From Bradyrhizobium sp. WBAH42 (GTDB lineage Bacteria > Pseudomonadota > Alphaproteobacteria > Rhizobiales > Xanthobacteraceae), in NCBI RefSeq assembly GCF_024585265.1, contig NZ_CP036533.1, positions 1,178,001 to 1,242,000 of the forward strand: DNA of 64,000 nucleotides, read 5' to 3'. The first letter of the stretch is position 1. Every line of letters begins with the position of its first letter. Shown piece after piece: positions 46,639-55,829 of the stretch. A program made the position numbers and the translations under genes. The notes beneath the pieces were generated by a model. The model saw only the letters and a list, made by a program, of their open reading frames with translations, did no database searches and was not told the DNA's origin.

Positions 46639-47310
46639 CTATTTCAAATGCTTCGCGAAGAACGCCATGCTGCGCGGCCAGGCGATGTCGGCGCTGGCCT
46701 TGTCGTAGCTGGCGCGCTCGTCGCAATGGAAGCCGTGCTGGGCGCCCGGATAGATGTGGACTTCGACCTCGGGCCGCTTCGCCTTGACGGTCTCGACGTC
46801 GGTGAGCGGAATGCCCGCATCCTTCTCGCCGAAATGCAGCTGGGTCGGCACCTTCGGCGTCTCGTCGGCGAAGCGCACGACGGCGCCGCCGTAATAGCCG
46901 ATCGCGGCCTTCAGGCCGGTCAATCGCGTCGCCGCGACGAAAGCGATGCTGCCCCCTAAGCAAAAGCCGATGATGCCCACGGGCCCGGTGCTCTTCACCG
47001 CATCGATCGCAGCTTGCGTGTCGCGCAGCATTGCCGCCCAGTCCGGACTGGCCACGAACTTGCGCGCCTCCGCGATCTCGTCGGGCGAATAGCCCGACTG
47101 GAAGTTCGGCGCCGTCCGGTCGAAGATCGACGGCGCGATCGCGACATAGCCTTCCCCGGCAAGGCGGTCGCAGACCGAGCGGATGTGGTGATTGACCCCA
47201 AAGATCTCCTGGATCACCACCACCGCGCCCTTCGGCGTGCCGGCGGGGTCGGCGCGATAGGCGCCGAGCTGGAAATTGTCGGAGGCCGTCAGCTTGATGT
47301 CTTGTCCCAT
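46639..47310 (-). CDS. dienelactone hydrolase family protein
   Basis: A 223-residue alpha/beta hydrolase of the dienelactone hydrolase type. The nucleophile is the Cys in GIIGFCLGGSIAFVA, the acid is probably in the LTDVETVKAK region, and the catalytic His lies in YPGAQHGFHCDE. An early segment VVVIQEIFGVNHHIRSV is typical of DLH. It would open a lactone ring in chloroaromatic or other catabolism, but no such genes flank it. The family is often a housekeeping hydrolase of unknown substrate. AAGGA precedes the ATG at 47308-47310. Confidence 0.93.
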   Translation of the reverse strand: MGQDIKLTASDNFQLGAYRADPAGTPKGAVVVIQEIFGVNHHIRSVCDRLAGEGYVAIAPSIFDRTAPNFQSGYSPDEIAEARKFVASPDWAAMLRDTQAAIDAVKSTGPVGIIGFCLGGSIAFVAATRLTGLKAAIGYYGGAVVRFADETPKVPTQLHFGEKDAGIPLTDVETVKAKRPEVEVHIYPGAQHGFHCDERASYDKASADIAWPRSMAFFAKHLK

Positions 47311-47388
47311 GCGGGTTGTCCTTCTTGGTTGTTACGAACTCAGGCTCTCAGGATGACGGTCATAGATGAGAGCTCGCTGCTTCAACAC

Positions 47389-47504
47389 CGTCATTGCGAG
47401 CCACCGGGTCCGCGCAAAGCGCGGCCCGATGACAGGCTCCGCGAAGCAATCCAGAATCCCTCCGCGGAAGCAGCCTGGATTGCTTCGCTGCGCTCGCAAT
47501 GACG
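47389..47504. repeat. family A palindromic repeat with extended left arm
   Basis: The left arm starts CGTCATTGCGAGCCACCGGG and carries the extra segment seen in the right arm of the 15624 copy. The right arm is the ordinary CTGGATTGCTTCGCTGCG to GCAATGACG. Confidence 0.88.
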
Positions 47505-47588
47505 GAGTATGATGTAGGGCCATTGTCCGCCAGCCAGAACCTCAATCCTAGCGATAGCTTCGCATTCTCTCAGGATGAGGCGCAGCAC

Positions 47589-47924
47589 CTACTCCCACAT
47601 CCAGTTCTCGCCGTAATCCTCCTTCCATCCGGCCAGCCGTCCGTGACGGAATTGCAGGAACAGGCGGTGGCGAGAGGGGATCAGGCGGCTGCCGCCGATG
47701 TTGCGCAAAGCGAGATAGATCTCGTGGCCGGGACGTCCCCGCACATATTGCAGCGGCTGACCGAGCGCGCGTGCGGTCTGTTCGGCATCCATGCCGAAGG
47801 CGAGCGGAATGTTGTTCGACAAGGTCGTGACGAAGGGCTGGCGCGGCGGCACGGCGCCGATCGGCTCGGCCTGCACAGATAGCGACAGCAGCATCGTGCC
47901 CGCAGCCAGCATCATCAGCTTCAT
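47589..47924 (-). CDS. hypothetical exported protein
   Basis: A 111-residue protein with a signal peptide (MKLMMLAAGTMLLSLSVQA, cleavage before EP). The mature domain of about 92 residues has TLSNNIPLAFGMDAEQTARA, ALGQPLQYVRGRPGHEIYLA and RLFLQFRHGRLAGWKEDYGE, a beta-alpha layout like small periplasmic SmpA/OmlA-type folds. That likeness is only by eye. It lies 24 bp downstream of the alpha/beta hydrolase gene on the same strand and may be co-transcribed. The function is unknown. Confidence 0.8.
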   Translation of the reverse strand: MKLMMLAAGTMLLSLSVQAEPIGAVPPRQPFVTTLSNNIPLAFGMDAEQTARALGQPLQYVRGRPGHEIYLALRNIGGSRLIPSRHRLFLQFRHGRLAGWKEDYGENWMWE

Positions 47925-47948
47925 CGCCTGTGTCCCTGCTCGATCGCC

Positions 47949-48713
47949 CTATGCCGGCAAGTTCTTCAGGAAAGGCGCGACCGCGTCAACAAAAGCCTGG
48001 GGTTGATCGATGTTGACGGCGTGTCCGGCGGCGGGGATCACGACCTTTTGTGCGTCGGGGATTTTTGCCGCCATGTAGTCGGACGCGGCGAGGAACGGCG
48101 TGTCGTCGGCGCCAACCACGATCAGGCTGGGCACCCGGATGTCGGGCAACAGCTCCATCACGCGCGCATCGCGCTGGGTCAGCATGCCGCGCGCGGCAAG
48201 CGCCAGTCCCCTGGCGTTGCGATGGCGCGCGGTGGCGCGCTCGCGCGTCGCCGCCTTCAACACGTCGAGGCCTTCGCGGTCGAGCCGCTCTGCGGTGGCA
48301 AGCGCCCGCGCGTTCCAGGCCTCGCGCGCATCGTCCTTCCTGAAGCCGGGGCCGGTGTCGATGATCAGCAGCGCGCGGGCCCGCTCCGGATGTGCACGAT
48401 AGAACGCGAGCGACATGTAGCCGCCGAGCGAAAGCCCGCCGATGATGGCGCGCTTCGCACCAACCGCATCGAGGATCGCCGCCATGTCAGCGATCGTCAG
48501 CGCTTCGCTGTACGCGTTCGCATCGTCGGGATAATCGGACTGGCCGTGACCGCGCATGTCCCACAGGATCAGCTGGTGATCCCTGGCCAGCGCATCGATC
48601 TGCCCATGCCACATCGCCGATGTCGAGGAATAGCCGTGCGTGAGCAGCAGCGGCGGCCCGTTGCCATGAACCTCGTAGTAGATCCCGACGCCGTCCCGGT
48701 TTATCCTTGGCAT
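47949..48713 (-). CDS. alpha/beta fold hydrolase
   Basis: A 254-residue cytoplasmic hydrolase. The start MPRINRDGVGIYYEVHGNGP leads to the oxyanion segment LLLTHGYSSTS. The nucleophile Ser is in IGGLSLGGYMSLAFYR and the catalytic His in IPAAGHAVNIDQP. The overall look is of haloperoxidase/esterase-like enzymes such as BioH or PcaD relatives. The substrate is not predictable. The ATG at 48711-48713 is used. An upstream in-frame start would add 15 charged residues. It overlaps no neighbour and precedes the 111-residue protein. Confidence 0.92.
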   Translation of the reverse strand: MPRINRDGVGIYYEVHGNGPPLLLTHGYSSTSAMWHGQIDALARDHQLILWDMRGHGQSDYPDDANAYSEALTIADMAAILDAVGAKRAIIGGLSLGGYMSLAFYRAHPERARALLIIDTGPGFRKDDAREAWNARALATAERLDREGLDVLKAATRERATARHRNARGLALAARGMLTQRDARVMELLPDIRVPSLIVVGADDTPFLAASDYMAAKIPDAQKVVIPAAGHAVNIDQPQAFVDAVAPFLKNLPA

Positions 48714-49076
48714 TGTTTCCCGCCCTTTCTTTTCCTCGCCACTAACTCGGTGCTTCACCCTCCCCCTCCAGGGGAGGGTAAGGGTTTGCGTGCGGCTGCA
48801 CTCTAGCTCGCCAAGTTACCTCGAAGAAACCGCTCGAACGCGATGGCACGCATGCCTGACGCACGCGCTGTTGTGTCCAGTGGCTGCGTCGCGGCCCTTG
48901 GCGCGGCGCACAACGGGCGAGTGTGGCGGACGTTTTTTCGACTCGTTCCAAATTGCATTTGCCTCCGCGCCGGAACGCGATCATGCTCGCGGGCAAGGTT
49001 GACGCTAGCCCGGTGGGCGTCCGCCATTCAAGTTGCCGCCGTAAGCGGCTTCATGCACCGGCAGGGGAAGACGCCT
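48714..49076. other. intergenic region with half of repeat D
   Basis: This 363-bp gap holds the half repeat at 48755-48782 and otherwise nothing recognisable. It contains the divergent starts of the hydrolase gene and the molybdenum hydroxylase genes, so two promoters must lie here. Confidence 0.6.
48755..48782. repeat. family D half repeat
   Basis: TCACCCTCCCCCTCCAGGGG followed by AGGGTAAG: a single arm of the element seen complete at 11040 and 45510. Confidence 0.75.
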
Positions 49077-49568
49077 ATGCCAACTCTCACCATCAACGGG
49101 CGGAGTCTGTCCGTGGATGCGGCGAACGACACGCCGCTCCTCTGGGCGATCCGCGAGCAATTGCAGATGACCGGCACCAAGTTCGGCTGCGGTGCCGGGC
49201 TGTGCGGTGCCTGCACCGTCCACGTCAACGGCGAAGCCGTGCGCTCGTGCCAGACCATGGTCGGCGACGTCGCCGGCAAGAAGATCACCACCATCGAAGG
49301 TCTCTCCGCCAAGGGCGATCATCCCTTGCAGAAGGCCTGGATCGCCGAGCAGGTGCCGCAATGCGGCTATTGCCAGTCCGGGCAGATCATGCAGGCGGCG
49401 TCGCTGCTCGCGAAGAATCCCAATCCGACCAAGGAAGAGGTGGTCGCCCATATGGACGGCAATCTCTGCCGTTGCATGACCTATTCGCGGATCCAGAAGG
49501 CGATCATGCGCGCCGCATCCGAGATGCGCACCGCATCCGCCACCTCCAACGAGCGGAGGCCCACATGA
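49077..49568 (+). CDS. (2Fe-2S)-binding small subunit of a molybdenum hydroxylase
   Basis: A 163-residue subunit with two [2Fe-2S] clusters. The plant-ferredoxin-like N-terminal domain has [15 protein letters not shown] plus the fourth Cys in AVRSCQTM. The C-terminal four-helix domain has [11 protein letters not shown] and [11 protein letters not shown]. It passes electrons from the molybdenum cofactor of the large subunit. This two-subunit type resembles isoquinoline 1-oxidoreductase (IorA) and aldehyde dehydrogenases that lack a FAD subunit. AGGGGAAG stands before ATG 49077. It overlaps the large-subunit gene by 4 bp. Confidence 0.95.
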   Translation: MPTLTINGRSLSVDAANDTPLLWAIREQLQMTGTKFGCGAGLCGACTVHVNGEAVRSCQTMVGDVAGKKITTIEGLSAKGDHPLQKAWIAEQVPQCGYCQSGQIMQAASLLAKNPNPTKEEVVAHMDGNLCRCMTYSRIQKAIMRAASEMRTASATSNERRPT

Positions 49569-51847
49569 ACGAGCATGTGAAGAACGTGACACCCGAGGCG
49601 ACGGATCTCAGCCGCCGCTCCTTCCTCGTCGGCACCGCCGCGACCGGTCTCGTGCTCGGCTATGCCGGCGTGCCCGGCATCGAATCGGCAGCCGCCGCGC
49701 CGGCCAATTTCGAGCCGAGCGTCTGGTACGCGATCTCGCCGGACGGGCTCGTGACCGTGACCTGCGGCAAGGCCGACATGGGCCAGCACATCGCCTCCAC
49801 CATGGCGCAGATCGTCTGCGAGGAACTGGGCGCGAAATGGAGCGACATGCGCGTGCAGCTCGCCTCCAACGATCCCAAGTTCAACGATCCCGTGCTGGGC
49901 GCACAGATCACCGGCGGCAGCTGGTCGACCATGATGAACTTCGAGGCGATGAGCCGGGCCGGTGCAGCCGGGCGGATCGCATTGACGGAAGGTGCTGCCG
50001 CCGCCATGGGCGTGCCGGCATCGGAGCTGGTGGTGCGCGATTCCATGATCGTGCATCCGAAGTCGAAGAAGCAGATGTCGTTCGCCGATGTCGTGAAAAG
50101 CGGCAAGGCGACGAAGACCTTCACGCCGGACGAGCTCAAGGCACTCAAGCTGAAAACACCCGATCAATACACCATGATCGGCGTGTCGGTACCGCAGCTC
50201 GACATCCCCGCCAAGACCAACGGCACGGCCAAGTACGGCATCGACGTGATGTTGCCGGGCATGGTCTATGGCGCGGTGGTCACGCCGCCGGTGCGCTTCG
50301 GCGCCACGGTGAAATCGGTCGATGACAGCGCGGCAAAGAAAGTGCCGGGCTTCATCAAGGCCGTCACGCTCGACGACAAGACCGCAACGACGTCGGGCTG
50401 GGTCGTTGCCGTCGCCGGCACCTACGCCAACGCCAAGAAGGCGGCACAGGCGCTGAAGATCGCCTATGACGCGGGTCCGAACGCGAAGCTGTCGAGCCAG
50501 TCGCTGCTCGACGAGGCCAAGCGGTTGCAGGGCCTGGAGGATTCCGGCCAGTTCTTCGTCAAGGACGGCGATCCCAATGCTGCCTTCGGCACGGCGGCGA
50601 AAGTGGTCGAGGCCGAGTACACCACCAGCATCAACATCCACGCGCCGCTGGAGCCGATGAACGCCACTGCGGAGTTCAAGGGCGACATCCTGCACATCTA
50701 TTCCGGCAACCAGTTCGCGACGCGCTCCGGTGCGATCGCGGCGGGCGCTGCCGGGATCGATCCGAAATTCGTCGTGATGCATCAGCATTGGCTGGGCGGC
50801 GGCTTCGGCCGGCGGCTCGATGCCGACATGATGATTCCGGCGGTGCAGGCGGCCAAGGCGGTCGGCAAGCCGGTGAAGGTGATCTATTCGCGCGAGAACG
50901 ACATGACGATGGATTTCTCGCGTCCGCTCACCTACCAGAAGGTCAAGGCCGGCGTGGACGGCGATGGCAAGCTCGTTGCGATCAGCCACGACGTGGTCTC
51001 GGCCTGGCCGACCGCGCGCTGGGGAATCCCCGATTTCCTGACGCCCTCGGTCGACAAGAAGGGCCCGCTTGATTCGTTCACGGTCAATGGCGCGGACTTC
51101 TTCTACACCGTGCCCAACCATTATGTGCGCGCGATCAAGAACGAGCTCGCGCACAACGCCACGCCATCCGGCCAGCTTCGCTCGGTGGCGCCCGGCTGGA
51201 CCTTCTGGGCCGTCGAAAGCATGATCGACGAGATCGCGGCAGCGACGGGCAAGGATCCCGCGCAGTTCCGCATCTCGTTGCTCGACGGCGCCGGCAAGAA
51301 CGACGGCGGCGCGCAGCGCTTGCGCAACACGCTGCTCGCCGCGATGGGACTGTCCGGCTACGGCACCAAGCAATTGCCGAAAGGCGAGGGCATGGGCGTC
51401 GCCTGCGTCTCCTCGCAGGAGCGCGCGACCGCGAGCTGGACGGCGTGCGTGGCTCACGTCGCCGTCGCGCCGTCGGGGGAGGTGACCGTGAAGAAGCTCA
51501 CGGTCGCAACCGACGTCGGCACGCAGGTGCATCCCGACAATATCCGCGCCCAGGTCGAGGGTGCGGCGTTGTGGGGTCTGTCGCTGGCGATGTACGAGAA
51601 GGCGACACTCAAGGACGGTGGCATCGAGCAGACCAATTTCGACAGCTACACGCCCTTGCGCATGAGCCAGACGCCCGAGGTCGCGGTTGCCGTGATTGCC
51701 AACGGCGAGAAGGCGACCGGCGTCGGCGAGCCCGCGGTCACCGTGGTCGCGCCGGCCATCGGCAACGCCATCTACAATGCCAGCGGCGCCCGCGTCCGGG
51801 CGCTACCGATCACGGCGGAGGCCGTGAAGGCGAGCATGAAGGCGTAA
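49565..51847 (+). CDS. xanthine dehydrogenase family molybdopterin-binding subunit
   Basis: A 760-residue Mo-hydroxylase large subunit, exported through Tat by the leader [19 protein letters not shown]. Cofactor-binding blocks: [17 protein letters not shown], the segment [14 protein letters not shown], and the closing [18 protein letters not shown] with the conserved Glu after G-V-G. It oxidises an aldehyde or N-heterocycle by water-derived oxygen, with electrons probably going to a cytochrome. The exact substrate is unknown. The ATGA overlap with the small-subunit gene gives coupled translation. A strong terminator follows at 51876-51910. Confidence 0.94.
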   Translation: MNEHVKNVTPEATDLSRRSFLVGTAATGLVLGYAGVPGIESAAAAPANFEPSVWYAISPDGLVTVTCGKADMGQHIASTMAQIVCEELGAKWSDMRVQLASNDPKFNDPVLGAQITGGSWSTMMNFEAMSRAGAAGRIALTEGAAAAMGVPASELVVRDSMIVHPKSKKQMSFADVVKSGKATKTFTPDELKALKLKTPDQYTMIGVSVPQLDIPAKTNGTAKYGIDVMLPGMVYGAVVTPPVRFGATVKSVDDSAAKKVPGFIKAVTLDDKTATTSGWVVAVAGTYANAKKAAQALKIAYDAGPNAKLSSQSLLDEAKRLQGLEDSGQFFVKDGDPNAAFGTAAKVVEAEYTTSINIHAPLEPMNATAEFKGDILHIYSGNQFATRSGAIAAGAAGIDPKFVVMHQHWLGGGFGRRLDADMMIPAVQAAKAVGKPVKVIYSRENDMTMDFSRPLTYQKVKAGVDGDGKLVAISHDVVSAWPTARWGIPDFLTPSVDKKGPLDSFTVNGADFFYTVPNHYVRAIKNELAHNATPSGQLRSVAPGWTFWAVESMIDEIAAATGKDPAQFRISLLDGAGKNDGGAQRLRNTLLAAMGLSGYGTKQLPKGEGMGVACVSSQERATASWTACVAHVAVAPSGEVTVKKLTVATDVGTQVHPDNIRAQVEGAALWGLSLAMYEKATLKDGGIEQTNFDSYTPLRMSQTPEVAVAVIANGEKATGVGEPAVTVVAPAIGNAIYNASGARVRALPITAEAVKASMKA

Positions 51848-51875
51848 GCCGAGCCGCGATTGCAGAATCAAATGG

Positions 51876-51910
51876 TCCGCCGGAGGGCAACCTCCGGCGG
51901 ATCTGTTTTT
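51876..51910 (+). terminator. rho-independent terminator of the molybdenum hydroxylase operon
   Basis: A perfect 11-bp stem TCCGCCGGAGG / CCTCCGGCGGA with loop GCAA, followed by TCTGTTTTT. Confidence 0.92.
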
Positions 51911-51931
51911 GGAGCCGCCTCCCACCCTCAC

Positions 51932-52031
51932 TGTCATGCCCCGCCAAAGCGGGCATACAGTACGCCGCGGCATCTCGGTTCCAGCTCGCCGTCTCGGCGT
52001 ACTGGGTCGCCCGGTCAAGCCGGGCGACGAC
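51932..52031. repeat. family F palindromic repeat, altered left loop
   Basis: The left unit TGTCATGCCCCGC-CAAA-GCGGGCATACAG has a changed loop and right flank. The right unit, read on the minus strand, has stem CGCCCGG/CCGGGCG with the usual CTTGA loop. Confidence 0.85.
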
Positions 52032-52255
52032 AGCGGAGGCGGCCTGTAGAAATTCCCCTGTGTTATCAATGCCCGCTCTACTGTGCATGGGGTTGTTTTC
52101 TCGCTTTTGAGGCTCCCCCTCCCGGAACCCAATCCCTAAAATTGCGTGCAATTCCCCAAGCCTCCATTGAGCACGCCTCTTAAGGGCCAGAGAACCTGAT
52201 CCGGCTTAGGCTCATCGGCCAATACGCCCGAGTTCCCGGTCCTTGTGGGGAAGCC

Positions 52256-53350
52256 ATGAACGCCACAGCCAAATCCGCCGCCAAACGCCGGCTTCTGCTC
52301 GCCTCCGATCGCAGCGACGGCAGCAGCGAGCTCGCCAGCATCTTGAAAGCGGTCGGCGACGTCTCGACGGTGAAGACCGAGGAGATCCCCACCCAGCCGG
52401 CGCGCGATCTCTCCGGCCTCGTGGTCGACATCAACCTGCGCTCGCCCGAGAGCGTGCAGCGGGTCCGCAACAAGCTGCGCGGCGATGCCTATCGTTCGAT
52501 GCCGCGGCTGTTCGTGCTCGCGGACGCCCTGCATCACGGCACCATGCAGGCCTGGGCGCTCGGGGCCACCGACACCATCTCGCGGCCACTTCAGGCCGAG
52601 GCCATCCTGCAGCGCATCCGCGCCGCCTTCCCGGACACCGCCGCCTATGACGCCACCGATCGCGGCAAGACGCTCAACCGCGGCGTCGAGGCGGCGCATG
52701 CGGTGCTGACCAAGATGTTCGAGAAGCTGCCGCTCGGCGTGCCCCTGACCTTCGACGACGTCATCGCCGCCGAGAGCAAGATCCTGAAGGCGATCAAGCA
52801 TTCCTCGCTGCGTGAATGGCTCACCACGGTGGGCTGTCATCATGTCGGCAGCTATCGCCACTGCCTGTTCGTCACCGGCTTCGCCGTCGCCTTCGCCCAG
52901 CATCTCGGTATGCGCGAGGACGACCAGCGCCGCCTCGTCCGCGCCGCGCTGCTGCACGACGTCGGCAAGGCCTTCGTTCCGGCCTGGCTGCTCGACAAGC
53001 CCGGCAAGCTCACCGACGAGGAGATGGCCGAGGTCCGCCAGCATCCGCGCCGCGGCTATGACGCGCTCGCCGCCCAAGGCAGCTTCCCGCCGGAGATGCT
53101 GGACGTGGTGCTGCATCACCACGAATTCCTCGACGGCTCGGGCTATCCGAACGGCCTGTCGTCGAACCAGATCAGCGACATCGTGCGGCTGACGACGATC
53201 GTCGACATCTACGCCGCGCTCGTCGAGAAGCGCGCCTACCGCATGCCCTTCACCCACTCCCGCGCCTTCACGATGATGGAAGGCATGGGCGGCAAGCTCG
53301 ACCAGCAGCTGCTGCAGGCGTTCCGCCCGGTCGCGCTGGGGTCGTTCTAG
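52256..53350 (+). CDS. HD-GYP domain protein with degenerate N-terminal receiver-like region
   Basis: A 364-residue protein whose C-terminal half is an HD-GYP-type phosphohydrolase: GCHHVGSYRHCLFV, LLHDVGKAFVPAWLLDKPGK, LHHHEFLDGSGYPNGL and TTIVDIYAALVEKRAYR. The HD pair and H-H-E are kept, and the GYP-type motif reads GSGYP. This predicts c-di-GMP phosphodiesterase activity. The N-terminal 120 residues resemble a response-regulator fold (RRLLLASDRSDGSSELASIL, PRLFVLADALHHG) but lack a clear phospho-acceptor Asp. It is soluble. ATG 52256 is used, with GGGGAAG upstream. Confidence 0.88.
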   Translation: MNATAKSAAKRRLLLASDRSDGSSELASILKAVGDVSTVKTEEIPTQPARDLSGLVVDINLRSPESVQRVRNKLRGDAYRSMPRLFVLADALHHGTMQAWALGATDTISRPLQAEAILQRIRAAFPDTAAYDATDRGKTLNRGVEAAHAVLTKMFEKLPLGVPLTFDDVIAAESKILKAIKHSSLREWLTTVGCHHVGSYRHCLFVTGFAVAFAQHLGMREDDQRRLVRAALLHDVGKAFVPAWLLDKPGKLTDEEMAEVRQHPRRGYDALAAQGSFPPEMLDVVLHHHEFLDGSGYPNGLSSNQISDIVRLTTIVDIYAALVEKRAYRMPFTHSRAFTMMEGMGGKLDQQLLQAFRPVALGSF

Positions 53351-53371
53351 GATAAGGATCCCTCCAACCTC

Positions 53372-53457
53372 GGTCATTGCGAGGAGCGAAGCGACGAAGC
53401 AATCCAGACTGCCTCCGCGGAGGAACGCTGGATTGCTTCGCTTCGCTCGCAATGACG
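53372..53457. repeat. family A palindromic repeat
   Basis: GGTCATTGCGAGGAGCGAAG to AGCAATCCAGAC, mirrored by CTGGATTGCTTCGCTTCG to CGCAATGACG. It lies between convergent genes. Confidence 0.9.
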
Positions 53458-53478
53458 GGTGAACTGTCTTCGCGCGCC

Positions 53479-55059
53479 TCACCCCACCATCTTCCGCAGC
53501 TCCGCCTTCGCCACCTTCTCCAGCGTCGAGCGCGGCATGTCGTCGACGAATCTGATCTCGCGCGGCAGCTTGAAGTCGGCGAGGCCCTTGCGGCAGGCTT
53601 CCATCACGCGATCATGCAGATCGGGCGCAGCGCCCGCGACGCCGTCCTGCGGGATGATGAAGACCACGGGCACCTCGTCCAGCATCGGATGCTTCTTCGC
53701 CACCACCGCGGCCTCGCGCACGCCCGGCACGAGCGCGATCACCTGCTCGATCTCGGAGGCCGCAACGTTCTCGCCGCCGACCTTCAGCATGTCCTTGGCG
53801 CGGTCGCCGAACTTGATGAAGCCGTTCTGGAGCCGCTCGACACGGTCGCCGGTGAGAAAGAAGCCGTGCTCGTCAAAGCTCTCGCGCGTGGCCTTCTCGT
53901 TGTGCAGGTACTCGGCGAACAGCGACAGGCCCGGGATGCCCTTGATCGCGAGATTGCCGGTGTCGCCGACCTCCGTCGGCCGTCCGTCGTCGTTGGTGAT
54001 GCGGATCTGATATTCGGGCGCGGCGCGGCCGATCGACATCGGGATGTTGGGCTGGTCGACCTCGCCGACGATGCCGTGGGTGATGGTCTCGGTCATGCCC
54101 CACCAGCCGATCATCTTGATGCCGAACGCGGCAAAGGCCGGCGGCTCGTTGATGGCGGTGCCCCACAGGCGGAACTTGTGGTCCTTCGGGATCTCCTGCT
54201 CGAGCAGCGCCTTCGTGCAGAATGGGATGGTCGAGGTCCAGGTCGCGCCATGCTCGCGTGCGACGCCCCAAAACCGGCTGGCCGAGAAGCGCGGCTGGAT
54301 CACGCAAGTCGCCCCGACCCACAGCGTTGCCAGCATGGAGTAGGCGAGGGCATTCGTGTGGAACAGCGGCAAGTAGGCCTGGTGCACGTCGCCGGCGTGC
54401 AGGTCCTCATGCGCGGCGTTGATCTTGGCGCCCCACAGCGCGTTGGCATGGGTCCACAGCACCGCCTTGGGCCGCGACGTCGTGCCCGAAGTGTATTGCA
54501 CGCTGCATGGCGCCAGCGGATCGGTCGCGCGCCGGGGACGATCGGCACTGTCGGCGAACAGCGATTCGAAGCTGTCGCCGCGCGACACCCCTTGCGCGGG
54601 CGCCGCGCCCGCATCGTGCGAAGTCACCGCCAGCCAACGGATGTTGCGGCAGTTCTGCGCGACGATGTCCGCATAGGCCGGCTGCGTGATCGCGGCGACC
54701 GCGCTGCAATGATCGGCGAAATACGCGATCTCGGCCGGCGCCGAGCGGGTGTTGGTGGTGACCGCGACGGCGCCCAGCTCGACGCAGGCGAACCAGGCCA
54801 GCATCGCCTCGATGCAATTGTCGAGATGAATGAGCACATATTCGCCCGGCTTGACGCCGCGCCTGGCGAGCCCGGCCGCGAGCGCGCCAACCCGCTCGTG
54901 AAACTCGCCGTAGCTCCAGCGCCGCGCCGGCGCATCGAACGGCGCCCAGATCAGGAACGGATGTGAGCTGCGGATTTCGGCGCGCATCTTCAAGAGCCAG
55001 GGCACGTCGAGCCCATCGAACGGGCCCAGGATTCCGGCTGTGGTCTGTTGAACTGGCAT
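53479..55059 (-). CDS. AMP-dependent acyl-CoA ligase/synthetase
   Basis: A 526-residue adenylate-forming enzyme that makes an acyl-CoA from a carboxylic acid with ATP. The P-loop-like motif is QYTSGTTSRPKAVLWTHANA, followed by YLPLFHTNALAYSMLATL. The later GWWGMTETITHG and FLTGDRVERLQNGFIKFGDR (domain-hinge region) also fit. The conserved Lys lies in LEKVAKAEL near the C-terminus. It resembles crotonobetaine/carnitine- or cyclohexanecarboxylate-type ligases, so the substrate is open. GGAGGAG is 3 bp before the ATG at 55057-55059. It precedes the VOC and Bug-type genes, though only by proximity. Confidence 0.92.
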   Translation of the reverse strand: MPVQQTTAGILGPFDGLDVPWLLKMRAEIRSSHPFLIWAPFDAPARRWSYGEFHERVGALAAGLARRGVKPGEYVLIHLDNCIEAMLAWFACVELGAVAVTTNTRSAPAEIAYFADHCSAVAAITQPAYADIVAQNCRNIRWLAVTSHDAGAAPAQGVSRGDSFESLFADSADRPRRATDPLAPCSVQYTSGTTSRPKAVLWTHANALWGAKINAAHEDLHAGDVHQAYLPLFHTNALAYSMLATLWVGATCVIQPRFSASRFWGVAREHGATWTSTIPFCTKALLEQEIPKDHKFRLWGTAINEPPAFAAFGIKMIGWWGMTETITHGIVGEVDQPNIPMSIGRAAPEYQIRITNDDGRPTEVGDTGNLAIKGIPGLSLFAEYLHNEKATRESFDEHGFFLTGDRVERLQNGFIKFGDRAKDMLKVGGENVAASEIEQVIALVPGVREAAVVAKKHPMLDEVPVVFIIPQDGVAGAAPDLHDRVMEACRKGLADFKLPREIRFVDDMPRSTLEKVAKAELRKMVG

Positions 55060-55173
55060 GGCTCCTCCCGGTGCAGCCTGCATCTTGCTGGCGGCTGTCT
55101 TTTGATGATTGCGTCTTCCTGCCATCGGATGAGGCGTGAAGCAAATCGGGGGAGAGGGCCGAGCTCTCTCCAC

Positions 55174-55260
55174 CGTCATTGCGAGGAGCCCTTGCGACGA
55201 AGCAATCCAGACTGGTTCCGCGGAGGGATTCTGGATTGCTTCGCTTCGCTCGCAATGACG
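55174..55260. repeat. family A palindromic repeat
   Basis: CGTCATTGCGAGGAGCCC to GCAATCCAGACT, mirrored by CTGGATTGCTTCGCTTCG to CGCAATGACG. It lies between two leftward genes. Confidence 0.9.
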
Positions 55261-55285
55261 GTGTTTGGGGCGGGAAGCGGAGGTC

Positions 55286-55705
55286 CTACCGGCTACCATC
55301 CTCGTACGACGAGATCTCGATCAGGCTGCCATCGGGATCCCGGCAATAGACCGAGCGCAGCGTGCCGCGGGCGCCTTGCCTCGGGCCCGGGCCTTCCTCG
55401 ATCGCGACGCCATGTGCCCGCAAATGCGCCACCACCTCGTCCGGCGTGGCGGAAGTGAGAAAGCACAGGTCCTCGCTGCCCGCCGTCGGGTGGTCCGCGG
55501 TGAACCACTCCACCTTGTCGGCGTCGCGTTGCCGGACGTTGATCCTCTGGTTACCGAATTCAAGGAAAGTCCGCGGCGCTTTGCCGCCGCCGGGATCGAA
55601 CAGCTTGACATCCATGCCGAGAATCTTGCCGTACCACGCAGCACTTGCCGCGACATCGGTGACATTGATCACGAGATGATCCAGGGCATGAACCTTGACC
55701 GTCAT
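55286..55705 (-). CDS. VOC family (glyoxalase/bleomycin-resistance fold) protein
   Basis: A 139-residue vicinal-oxygen-chelate protein. The first half-motif is VHALDHLVINVTDVAASAAW with the metal-binding His. The middle has RTFLEFGNQRINVRQ and EDLCFLTSATPDEVVAHLRA. The late strand YCRDPDGSLIEISSYED contains the metal-binding Glu. It is a small soluble enzyme or binding protein of unspecified reaction. Length is standard. The start at 55705 gives MTVKVHALDH. It is divergent from the Bug-type protein gene, and a repeat A element separates it from the acyl-CoA ligase. Confidence 0.92.
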   Translation of the reverse strand: MTVKVHALDHLVINVTDVAASAAWYGKILGMDVKLFDPGGGKAPRTFLEFGNQRINVRQRDADKVEWFTADHPTAGSEDLCFLTSATPDEVVAHLRAHGVAIEEGPGPRQGARGTLRSVYCRDPDGSLIEISSYEDGSR

Positions 55706-55829
55706 GTCTCATCCTTTCGTCGTGAAGTGCCCCGCGCACTTTCCGCCCGCGGCCAGCTTTGTTACAACCGCGGCCACGCGGCCTTCAAGCCATCCGACCT
55801 TCAAGAACAACACTGGGAGAACCCTTGAG

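Larger units (their letters stand above)
51848..52255. other. intergenic region with terminator and repeat F
   Basis: This 408-bp gap holds the terminator at 51876-51910, the repeat at 51932-52031, and about 220 bp of upstream sequence of the HD-GYP gene in which I see no clear promoter. Confidence 0.6.
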
